In this document: positions 8,267-14,769 of the stretch, in pieces
Layout: every line of letters begins with the position of its first letter
Numbering within the stretch: position 1 is the stretch's first letter
Origin: Lachnospiraceae bacterium UBA7054
Lineage (GTDB): Bacteria > Bacillota > Clostridia > Lachnospirales > Lachnospiraceae
DNA: 27,600 bases
Reading direction: 5' to 3'
Assembly: GCA_002492725.1 (NCBI GenBank)
Contig: DLAF01000073.1
Coordinates: forward strand, 1-27,600
Notes under the pieces: model-generated
Database searches by the model: none
What the model was told of the DNA's origin: nothing
What the model saw: only the letters and a program-made list of their open reading frames with translations
Position numbers and translations under genes: made by a program

Positions 8267-10474
8267 ATGGCTATCAGGATTACGGGTATGTACTCCGGAC
8301 TGGATACGGAGAGCATTATCAATGAGCTTGCTTCGGCGCAGAGCCAGAAAAAGACAAAGCTGGTAAAGGCGCAGATTAAGCATTCCTGGAAACAGGACGC
8401 ATGGAAGTCCCTGAATACAAAGATTTACAGCTTTTATCAGAAGCTGGATGATTTGCGTCTGATGGGCTCCTATAAAAAGAAAAAGACCACGGTTTCGAAT
8501 CCCAATGCGGTTCAGGTGGTGAGCGGTCAGAATACGATGAACGGCGTGCACTCGCTGTCGGTGGAAAAACTTGCCAAGCAGGCTTACCTGACCAGCGCGC
8601 AGCTGGAAAAGGCGGGCGGCGGTGCGGTATCAGGATCGACCACTTTAAAACAGCTTGGATTCACCGGAAACGGCAGCATCAGCGTTAACGATGCGTCCGG
8701 CAAGGAAACGAAGATCAACGTGTCTGAGGACATGACGATCAATAAATTCTTGGATCAGGTAAAGGCGGCAGGGGTTAATGCCAGCTTTGACGCGGATAAT
8801 CAGCGGATTTTTATCGCTTCCGCGGAAACCGGCGCAAAGGCAAACTTCTATTTGTCGGCGAATAATGACAACGGCTTTAAGGCGCTGGGAACGTTAGGGC
8901 TTTTGACGGCATACGATGCCAACAGTGCGGAGTATAAAGAGTATGAGAAGTGGAAAGCCTATGGTTCGGATTCCACCGCGAAGGAACAGCTGATCAAGGA
9001 TACGGTGGCAGCCCGCGCTTCGCAGCTCAAACAGCAAAATGACGCGCTGACAAAGCAGAATAAAGAGCTGACCGATAAAAACGACGAAAATAAGGAAAAG
9101 CTTGCCAAACTGGAAGGCTATGCGAACTACGGTGATATTTCGACCTTTACCAAGGATGACGGTTCGAATGTGAGCTCTTATGCAGAGATGAAGGACGCGC
9201 TTTATGACAGGATTTACGGCGCTGAGGTCGAGGTTGAGGGCGGCAAGAAAGAGCGCCAGGGCGGCATGACCCAGGATTTGGATCAACTGAAGAAGGAGCT
9301 GAAGGATTTAGAGGCTGCGGCGACCCGCGACGAGGATGCAATCGCAGCAAAGAAGGCCGATATTGAGAACGTACAAAAGGAAATCTCGAAGGCGAAAGAC
9401 TGCTACGGCTATGTGAACTCGATTGCCTCCAATGAAAAGACAATTCAGAAAAACGAGACGACCATTAATACCAATGCGACGAAATTTACGGTGGATGATT
9501 CGGATCCCGATCATGTTAAGGTCGAGGGCACTTCGACGCTCGAGGCACAGGTCAGGAACGAGGTGGAAACGAAGATCACGGCTGCAACGAACTTTTTGGC
9601 CGATATTGCCAGCTATAGCGGCGGAAAGACAGCGCATAAGATTCAGGGCCAGGATGCGGAGTTTAAAATGGACGGTGTGGAATACACCTCCAAGAATAAC
9701 AACCTTACGGTAAACGGCATGACCATCACGGCGATGGAGGCAAATCCCGGCAAGGAGATCACCCTGACGACCACTGATGACACGGACGGTATTTATGACA
9801 TGATCAAGGGGCTCTTCACGAGTTACAACGAGCTGGTTATTGAGATGGATACCCTCTACAATGCCGATTCGGCAAAGGGCTACGAGCCGCTCACATCGGA
9901 GGAGAAGGATTCTCTGGCGGACAGTGAGATCGAGGAGTGGGAAAAGAAGGTCAAGGATTCCCTCCTGCGCAGAGATTCTACGCTGAGCAACGTGACGAAT
10001 GCCATGAAGATGGTGATGATGTCCGGCGTTACCGTAAACGGCAAGACCATGTATTTGTCAGACTTCGGCATCGAGACCTTAAGCTGGGATAAGGCGAAAG
10101 ACAACGAGAGAGGCGCTTACCACATTGCCGGTGATCCGGACGATGTCAATTCCAAGGGAAGCGACGATGTACTGCGTACCATGATTGCAAAGGATCCCGA
10201 TACGGTAGCTAATTTCTTCGTGGGCCTGACGAGAAATATGCACGACGAGCTGGCGAAGAAGATGTCGCCGACAAAGTTAAGCAGTGCGCTTACCGTCTAC
10301 GATGACAAGAAGATGAAGGAGGAGTACGATCAGTACACCAAGGATATCAAGAAGCAGGAAGAGAAGCTGAACGCTTACATTGACAAGTGGTATGCGAAGT
10401 TTTCCGCGATGGAGACCGCGCTTTCGAAGCTGCAGTCCAAGAACAATTCGCTCACGAGTCTGTTTGGCGGCTGA
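8267..10474 (+). CDS. fliD: Flagellar filament cap protein FliD (HAP2), enlarged, 735 aa
   Basis: FliD forms the cap at the tip of the growing filament and helps flagellin fold into place. The N-terminal FliD domain is present (MYSGLDTESIINELASAQ about 8-25, then the FYQKLDDLRLMGSY and HSLSVEKLAKQAYL regions to about 110). The C-terminal FliD domain occupies about 460-735, including FTSYNELVIEMDTLYN and a final coiled coil ending SLTSLFGG. The protein is longer than usual because of an inserted, strongly charged coiled-coil block in two parts: about 240-285 (LKQQNDALTKQNKELTDKND) and about 335-405 (LKKELKDLEAAATRDED). The ATG follows AGGAGGT. fliS begins 54 bases after the stop, with no terminator between. 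Confidence 0.95.
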   Translation: MAIRITGMYSGLDTESIINELASAQSQKKTKLVKAQIKHSWKQDAWKSLNTKIYSFYQKLDDLRLMGSYKKKKTTVSNPNAVQVVSGQNTMNGVHSLSVEKLAKQAYLTSAQLEKAGGGAVSGSTTLKQLGFTGNGSISVNDASGKETKINVSEDMTINKFLDQVKAAGVNASFDADNQRIFIASAETGAKANFYLSANNDNGFKALGTLGLLTAYDANSAEYKEYEKWKAYGSDSTAKEQLIKDTVAARASQLKQQNDALTKQNKELTDKNDENKEKLAKLEGYANYGDISTFTKDDGSNVSSYAEMKDALYDRIYGAEVEVEGGKKERQGGMTQDLDQLKKELKDLEAAATRDEDAIAAKKADIENVQKEISKAKDCYGYVNSIASNEKTIQKNETTINTNATKFTVDDSDPDHVKVEGTSTLEAQVRNEVETKITAATNFLADIASYSGGKTAHKIQGQDAEFKMDGVEYTSKNNNLTVNGMTITAMEANPGKEITLTTTDDTDGIYDMIKGLFTSYNELVIEMDTLYNADSAKGYEPLTSEEKDSLADSEIEEWEKKVKDSLLRRDSTLSNVTNAMKMVMMSGVTVNGKTMYLSDFGIETLSWDKAKDNERGAYHIAGDPDDVNSKGSDDVLRTMIAKDPDTVANFFVGLTRNMHDELAKKMSPTKLSSALTVYDDKKMKEEYDQYTKDIKKQEEKLNAYIDKWYAKFSAMETALSKLQSKNNSLTSLFGG

Positions 10475-10528
10475 TCGTTTTAGGTTTGGTTTTCATAAGA
10501 AAAATGGCTGGTTGGATCAAGGAGGAGA

Positions 10529-10915
10529 ATGGCTATGCCCGCACGTAATCCCTATGCGGAATACACTGCAAATAAAGTTTTGACGGCTTCCCCGGCGGAA
10601 GTGACGCTGATGCTCTACGAGGGCGCGATCAAGTTCTGCAACATTGCAATCACCGCGATCGAGCATGGAGAGATCATGAAGGCGCACACGAACATCAAGA
10701 AAGCCCAGCGTATCATCACGGAGTTTCGTACCACGCTGGATTTCAAGTATCCGGTGGCGCAGGACTTTGAGAGGATTTATGTCTATCTGTTGGAGAGACT
10801 GTTAGAGGCCAATGTCAAAAAGGACGTGGCAATCCTGGAAGAGGTCAACGAACATTTAAGGAGCCTTCGGGATACCTGGAAGGAAGTTATGAGACGCAAC
10901 AATCTGCAAGTATAG
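10529..10915 (+). CDS. fliS: Flagellar export chaperone FliS, 128 aa
   Basis: FliS binds the C-terminal helix of flagellin in the cytoplasm and prevents premature polymerisation; in Bacillus it also interacts with FliW. The sequence matches the family: NPYAEYTANKVLTASPAEVTLMLYEGAIKFCN (about 7-38), helix-rich throughout, then RIITEFRTTLDFKYPVAQDFERIYVYLLERL (about 55-85). Two starts are possible. The ATG at 10529 is only three bases after the GGAGG; the in-frame ATG at 10535 has a nine-base spacing and may be the real start, giving 126 residues. It is followed 14 bases later by a coiled-coil gene in the usual fliT position. Confidence 0.95.
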   Translation: MAMPARNPYAEYTANKVLTASPAEVTLMLYEGAIKFCNIAITAIEHGEIMKAHTNIKKAQRIITEFRTTLDFKYPVAQDFERIYVYLLERLLEANVKKDVAILEEVNEHLRSLRDTWKEVMRRNNLQV

Positions 10916-10929
10916 AGAGGTGGGACGGC

Positions 10930-11406
10930 ATGAGTCTGAGCAGTGCGCAGATCCTGGTGGAAAGTCTGGAGAAAAAGAGCCGGATCCTGGATGAGGTCAT
11001 AAAGGAAAACGAGGCCCAGGAACTTCTGTTTAAGCAGGAAGAACTGGATATGGAAGCCTTGGATGCCTCTTCGGACAGAATGGGGCAGCTTGCGGAGAAA
11101 CTCGAACTTCTGGATGAGGGCTTTGAAGCGGTTTACGACAGGATCAGGAGTGAGCTGATCGACAATAAGGAGGCTTATCGGACGGAGATCAAGAGAATGC
11201 AGGTTCTGATTGCGGAGATCACGGAGAAGGTGGTGGGGATCAATGCCGCCAGAATGCGCAACAAGCTGCAGGCCGAAACGCACTTTAAAAACAGCCGCCA
11301 AAAGATTGGCAGGGCATCCTCCAAGATGAAGGTGAGCCAAAACTACTATAACAATATGAATAACTTAAATTATGTAGAATCGCATTTCTACGACACAAAG
11401 AAATGA
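10930..11406 (+). CDS. Putative FliT/FlgN-type flagellar chaperone, coiled-coil protein, 158 aa
   Basis: The gene sits where fliT usually lies, directly after fliS and before flagellin. The product is almost entirely helical and charged, with heptad-like Leu/Glu/Lys spacing over about residues 5-115. It then has a stretch NKLQAETHFKNSRQKIGRASSKMK (in two overlapping parts, about 110-135) and a Tyr/Asn-rich tail (QNYYNNMNNLNYVESHFYD). The late region, with ITEKVVGINAARM, resembles FlgN-type chaperones more than enterobacterial FliT. FliT binds FliD before export and FlgN binds FlgK/FlgL, so this could serve the enlarged FliD encoded upstream. The ribosome binding site is GAGGTGGG. The chaperone role rests on position and fold only, so I give no gene symbol. 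Confidence 0.6.
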   Translation: MSLSSAQILVESLEKKSRILDEVIKENEAQELLFKQEELDMEALDASSDRMGQLAEKLELLDEGFEAVYDRIRSELIDNKEAYRTEIKRMQVLIAEITEKVVGINAARMRNKLQAETHFKNSRQKIGRASSKMKVSQNYYNNMNNLNYVESHFYDTKK

Positions 11407-11407
11407 G

Positions 11408-11428
11408 AAAAAATTTTTAAAAAATTTT
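11408..11428 (+). promoter_or_regulatory. Phased A/T tracts upstream of flagellin promoter (UP-element-like)
   Basis: Alternating runs A6, T5, A6, T4 begin right after the stop codon of the preceding gene and end 10 bases before the flagellin -35 box, at roughly -64 to -44 relative to the predicted start. This is where alpha-subunit UP elements and intrinsic bends act. It lacks a GC stem, so it is a poor intrinsic terminator. Confidence 0.55.
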
Positions 11429-11438
11429 CATTAAACTC

Positions 11439-11465
11439 TAAAGTATATCGGAAACCCACCGATAT
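11439..11465 (+). promoter_or_regulatory. Sigma-28/SigD-type promoter of the flagellin gene
   Basis: TAAA (11439-11442), 15-base spacer, ACCGATAT (11458-11465): a match to TAAA-N15-GCCGATAT at all but one position, with the same spacing as the promoter in front of flaG. Predicted start near 11472. The -10 box is also the right arm of an inverted repeat (11444-11466). Confidence 0.88.
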
Positions 11466-11466
11466 A
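11444..11466. repeat. Perfect inverted repeat overlapping the flagellin -10 box
   Basis: TATATCGG (11444-11451), 7-base spacer AAACCCA, CCGATATA (11459-11466). The right arm contains the sigma-28 -10 element; the left arm is its mirror image within the promoter spacer. No TTTA lies at the right distance for a reverse sigma-28 promoter, so a divergent promoter is unlikely. Confidence 0.5.
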
Positions 11467-11471
11467 TAATA

Positions 11472-11495
11472 CAAGTAAAGTAAAACATTTACTTG
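11472..11495 (+). promoter_or_regulatory. 5'-terminal hairpin of the flagellin mRNA
   Basis: CAAGTAAA (11472-11479), 8-base loop, TTTACTTG (11488-11495): a perfect 8-bp stem beginning at the predicted first transcribed base. Hairpins at the very 5' end are known to protect some abundant bacterial mRNAs from decay, which would suit flagellin. Confidence 0.55.
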
Positions 11496-11556
11496 AAACA
11501 GTGAGAAAGCGGATGACAGCGGACGGGTCGGAGGCGGACTCACACAACAAAACAAA

Positions 11557-11589
11557 GCGGCAAGGATGCCGCGGAAAATTCAAGGAGGA
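11557..11589 (+). promoter_or_regulatory. Candidate CsrA-binding region in the flagellin leader, overlapping the ribosome binding site
   Basis: A GC-rich hairpin (GCGGC 11557-11561, hexaloop AAGGAT, GCCGC 11568-11572) presents GGA in its loop, the preferred CsrA configuration. About 20 bases downstream, the ribosome binding site AAGGAGG (11582-11588) supplies further GGA motifs. The Bacillus hag leader has the same two-site plan: an upstream hairpin site and a second site over the Shine-Dalgarno. Further GGA triplets lie at 11511, 11521, 11530 and 11536. Binding itself is inferred. Confidence 0.72.
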
Positions 11590-11596
11590 ATATACT

Positions 11597-12490
11597 ATGA
11601 TCGTTAAACACAACATTACAGCGATGAACTCTAACAGAATGCTCGGCCTGACCACTTCTTCTCAGGCAAAATCTACCGAGAAGCTTTCTTCCGGTTACAA
11701 GATTAACCGTGCAGCGGATGACGCAGCAGGGCTGGCAATCTCCGAGAAGATGAGAAGACAGGTGAGAGGTCTGAATCAGGCTTCCGCTAACGCACAGGAC
11801 GGTATCAGCGCAGTGCAGACCGCAGAAGGCGCTCTGACAGAAGTGCATGATATGCTTCAGAGAATGAACGAGCTGGCAGTTAAGGGTGAGAACGGTACCC
11901 AGACTTCTACCGATCGTGCATACATCGCAATGGAAGTGCAGCAGCTCATGAGCGAGATCGACCGCGTACAGAGCACCACGACCTTCAACGAGATGAGCCT
12001 CTTGGATGGCGAGGGCTTCAACGGCGTAGGCCTGCAGGTAGGCGCAGAGGCTGGTCAGCACATCAACGTGACCATCGCAAATATGAGCATTGCGGGAATC
12101 AACGCTGAGATTGAGAGTCGTTTTGGTGGCGAATCCATGACAGATACCACCACGAAGTTCCAGACCACCTTCAAGAAGGATGATCTGAGTGCTAACATTC
12201 CTGAGCATACTGATTTCGCAAGCCTGAACAAGTTCGTGAAACAGGCAATCAAGGTTGTATCCGCACAGCGTTCCGAGCTCGGTGCAGTGCAGAACCGTCT
12301 GGAGCACACGATCAACAACCTGGACAACATCGCAGAGAACACCCAGAGTGCAGAGGCAGCTATCCGCGATACGGATATTGCGAAGGAGATGGTACAGTAC
12401 TCCAACAACAATATCTTACAGCAGGCTGGTACGTCCATGCTCTCTCAGGCAAACCAGAACAATCAGCTGGCATTGTCCTTACTGGGCTAA
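11597..12490 (+). CDS. hag: Flagellin, short type, 297 aa
   Basis: This is the main filament subunit, exported and assembled under the FliD cap. N-terminal D0/D1 (residues 1-140) is classical: MIVKHNITAMNSNRMLG, LSSGYKINRAADDAAGLAIS and LLDGEG. C-terminal D1/D0 (about 215-297) includes AIRDTDIAKEMVQYSN and ends NNQLALSLLG. The variable domain between is reduced to about 60 residues. The D1 site recognised by TLR5 is conserved as LQRMNELAVK (87-96, with R89) and E113. I set the start at 11597 because a strong AAGGAGG precedes it and flagellins begin this way; an in-frame upstream ATG (11501) lies in the leader. The gene has its own sigma-28 promoter, a long structured leader with probable CsrA sites, and its own terminator, so it is monocistronic. 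Confidence 0.97.
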   Translation: MIVKHNITAMNSNRMLGLTTSSQAKSTEKLSSGYKINRAADDAAGLAISEKMRRQVRGLNQASANAQDGISAVQTAEGALTEVHDMLQRMNELAVKGENGTQTSTDRAYIAMEVQQLMSEIDRVQSTTTFNEMSLLDGEGFNGVGLQVGAEAGQHINVTIANMSIAGINAEIESRFGGESMTDTTTKFQTTFKKDDLSANIPEHTDFASLNKFVKQAIKVVSAQRSELGAVQNRLEHTINNLDNIAENTQSAEAAIRDTDIAKEMVQYSNNNILQQAGTSMLSQANQNNQLALSLLG

Positions 12491-12529
12491 TCACTGTAAG
12501 CTGTATCACAGCAAAACAAACGATCAAAA

Positions 12530-12561
12530 AGACCTCATCCGAAAGGATGGGGTCTTTTTTT
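12530..12561 (+). terminator. Intrinsic terminator after flagellin, probably bidirectional
   Basis: 11-bp stem (12530-12540 with 12545-12555, one T-G wobble) closed by the stable tetraloop GAAA, followed by six or more T. It is preceded by five A, so the reverse strand also has a T run. The TAA stop of the convergent glycosyltransferase (12560-12562) is formed from the end of this T tract. Confidence 0.93.
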
Positions 12562-13636
12562 AGGTGGGTTCCATCTCTTTCAGTTTTTCAATCGCGGGCA
12601 TAAATCCCAATCCCGCGGCCCGCTCATAGAATGTGAGCGCTGCTTCCGGATTTCCCATCATCTCATTGACCAGGCCGATGTTGTAGTAAGGAATGAAAGT
12701 GTTTGCGCCCTCCTCCCGCGCGGTCGGACACTGCAGAGCCTTTATGTACTCCGCCATGGCATTGAGGGGCTTGGGCGGATGGAGATTTAAGTAGGCATTG
12801 CCCATGCTGCAGTAAAAATTGGCGTCGTTCGCAAAATGCGCGTAAATCGGCTCAAAGAAGCGTACCGCCTCTCGGGAGCGGCCGGTGTGATTCATGGCAT
12901 TGATGTAAGCGGTAGCCATAATCTGCACCCAGGGCTCATAAGGGTTTAGGTGCAGCGCAAAGGATTGCTTATAATTCATATAGGCGTTTTCATAGTCCCG
13001 TATGGAATTGTAGGACTGTCCGATCTGAAAGTAGAGATAGGGGTCTTCGGGCCTCTTTTTTAATTCTGCAAACAGCAGTTCGTTGTTGCGCTCAGCCTTT
13101 TTTTTCATGGTCTCCGGATCGCTGTAGCCGGCGTGATCCGCAACCAGGGGCAGGTCATAGCTTTCGTAGAGAGGATTGCCGTCTTTCTGAGAAACGAGCT
13201 GTTCATGGATGCTGCCGGCAAAGTGGAAGTGTTTTCTGGAAAAGAGCCGGTCCACCCGCTCGGGATAGTTGGTCGGCGTGTCATTCGCTACATAGTAGTT
13301 GTTGAGAAGAATGCGGCCAACCCCCTGTTCATGTGCAGTGACAGATTCATACAGGGCCTCTTCGTCAAGCGCTGTGAGGTATTCGTCACAATCAAGCGAG
13401 AGGATCGTGTTGTGGGAGGCTTTGGAGACCGCAAAATTTCTGGCAGCGGAAAAGTCATTGCACCAGGTAAAATCAAACACCTTGTCTGCATATTTGGCAG
13501 CGATCTCCTTAGTGGCGTCGGCCGAGCCGGTGTCCACGTAGACGATTTCAAAGGGATAAGCCTTAAGGGGAACAAGGCAGTTTTCCAGGTGTTGTTCTTC
13601 GTTTTTTCCAATGATACAAACTGAAATGGGGATCAT
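12560..13636 (-). CDS. Glycosyltransferase family 2 with TPR repeats, 358 aa (copy A)
   Basis: The N-terminal GT-A domain is clear: ISVCIIGKNEE (4-14), VDTGSADATKEIAAKYAD (34-51, with D35), DFSAARNF (61-68) and the metal-binding LDCDE (81-85), then GSIHEQL (141-147). The C-terminal half is tetratricopeptide-like helices (PYLYFQIGQSYNSIRDYENA, from about 199, then two or more units to about 345), probably for acceptor binding. It has no membrane segment, so is predicted cytoplasmic. I chose the ATG at 13636 because GGAGGT lies five bases before it and the protein then aligns with copy B; the longer frame up to 13729 is mostly the end of copy B read out of frame. It is last in a three-gene operon convergent with flagellin, so flagellin is a plausible acceptor (inference). 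Confidence 0.88.
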   Translation of the reverse strand: MIPISVCIIGKNEEQHLENCLVPLKAYPFEIVYVDTGSADATKEIAAKYADKVFDFTWCNDFSAARNFAVSKASHNTILSLDCDEYLTALDEEALYESVTAHEQGVGRILLNNYYVANDTPTNYPERVDRLFSRKHFHFAGSIHEQLVSQKDGNPLYESYDLPLVADHAGYSDPETMKKKAERNNELLFAELKKRPEDPYLYFQIGQSYNSIRDYENAYMNYKQSFALHLNPYEPWVQIMATAYINAMNHTGRSREAVRFFEPIYAHFANDANFYCSMGNAYLNLHPPKPLNAMAEYIKALQCPTAREEGANTFIPYYNIGLVNEMMGNPEAALTFYERAAGLGFMPAIEKLKEMEPT

Positions 13637-13668
13637 GGTTACCTCCGTTTTCATGCAAAATGATTCGT

Positions 13669-14736
13669 TTAGCGTGCTTCGTTCTGCAGAGCCTGCAGCC
13701 GCTTCAGTGCCGGTGCGAAATCGCCGCACTGCGCATAGAAGGCGGCGGCGGATCCGGCGTCGCCCAAAAGTTCAAAGATACGGCCGCACTGGAAGGCCGG
13801 CAGAAAACTATTGACGCCATTTCGCCTTCCTTCTGGCATTCCGGCTGCCTTTTGGTACTGCGCGAGCGCCTCCTCGTACATGTCGTTGGCTTTATAAATA
13901 TCGCCCATCAGGTAGACGAAGTCCGTCACCTGTGAAAATTCGTCGTAAATGCCCTCATAGCCCAGTGCGGTTTCAGCCTGATCCGTCTGCAGCAGGGCGT
14001 TGCCGTAGGAGACCACCATAGCCTGTACATAGGCAAGTTCCGGATCCAGGTCAAAGGCCAGGCCTTTGTCGTAATAGATGCAGGCTCTTTCATAGTCTTT
14101 CAGGATTTCGCAGCTCTTGCCAAGCTGATAGTAGAGATAAGGGTTATCCGGGTTGGCTTCGGCCTGCTTTTGTAACAGCGTAAAATTTCTCCGGTACTTG
14201 GCATCCCGTTCTTCCGGTGTCATATCATAACCGGTGTGAAGAAGGGTAGTATGCAGCAGAAGAGTATCAAGTTCGCCGCCCCTGACGGGGGTGAGCTGCT
14301 CGTGGATGATGCCTGTGTAACGGTAGAGGCGTCTGTCAAAAAAACGCTCGGTATAGTCCGTGTTGTTGAGGGTGAGCACACCGTCCTGCGTCACCAGATT
14401 TTCACGCGATACGCTTCCCACCTTGTCTGAAAGATGCTTGCGGAAGTAATTGAGCTCCTCCACGTCCATGTGCTTTACGCTCTCGTCGCAGTCGATCATA
14501 AAGATCCAGTTGTTTGCTGCCTCCCGCAGGGAAAAATTTCTGGCTGCCGAAAAGTCGTCGCACCAGACAAATTCAAGCACTTTGTCCGCATATTTGGCAG
14601 CAATTTCTTTCGTGCGGTCGGTGGAACCCGTGTCCACCACCACGATCTCGAAGCCGTAGGGTTTTATGGAAGCAAGGCATTTTTCGATGCGGGCCTCCTC
14701 GTTCTTGGCGATGATACAAACGGAAATGGGATGCAT
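13669..14736 (-). CDS. Glycosyltransferase family 2 with TPR repeats, 355 aa (copy B)
   Basis: Same architecture as copy A downstream: ISVCIIAKNEE (4-14), VDTGSTDRTKEIAAKYAD (34-51), DFSAARNF (61-68), IDCDE (81-85) and TGIIHEQL (141-148), followed by TPR-like helices (NPYLYYQLGKSCEILKDYER, from about 197) to the C-terminus. By eye the two copies agree at roughly two thirds of the first 85 residues and diverge afterwards, mainly in the TPR half. This pattern suggests shared donor chemistry but different acceptors. The ATG at 14736 follows AAAGGAG. It lies 33 bases after the CgeB-like gene upstream and 32 bases before copy A, so the three are probably one transcript. The sugar and acceptor are unknown. 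Confidence 0.88.
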   Translation of the reverse strand: MHPISVCIIAKNEEARIEKCLASIKPYGFEIVVVDTGSTDRTKEIAAKYADKVLEFVWCDDFSAARNFSLREAANNWIFMIDCDESVKHMDVEELNYFRKHLSDKVGSVSRENLVTQDGVLTLNNTDYTERFFDRRLYRYTGIIHEQLTPVRGGELDTLLLHTTLLHTGYDMTPEERDAKYRRNFTLLQKQAEANPDNPYLYYQLGKSCEILKDYERACIYYDKGLAFDLDPELAYVQAMVVSYGNALLQTDQAETALGYEGIYDEFSQVTDFVYLMGDIYKANDMYEEALAQYQKAAGMPEGRRNGVNSFLPAFQCGRIFELLGDAGSAAAFYAQCGDFAPALKRLQALQNEAR

Positions 14737-14769
14737 GGGCTGCTCCTTTACAATGGATTTCTACTGCTT

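Noticed and set aside
11408..11430. Intrinsic terminator between the fliT-position gene and flagellin
   Set aside because: The A/T tracts are self-complementary but contain no GC stem; they fit better as an upstream promoter element.
11444..11470. Reverse-facing sigma-28 promoter made by the inverted repeat
   Set aside because: No TTTA is found at the required distance on the + strand, so the -35 box is missing.
11501..11596. In-frame N-terminal extension of flagellin starting at 11501
   Set aside because: Flagellins start MIVKHN or similar, the AAGGAGG site fits the ATG at 11597, and the extension covers the structured leader.
13637..13729. N-terminal extension of GT2-TPR copy A
   Set aside because: It mostly lies in the 3' end of copy B in another frame and does not align with copy B's start; GGAGGT marks 13636 as the start.
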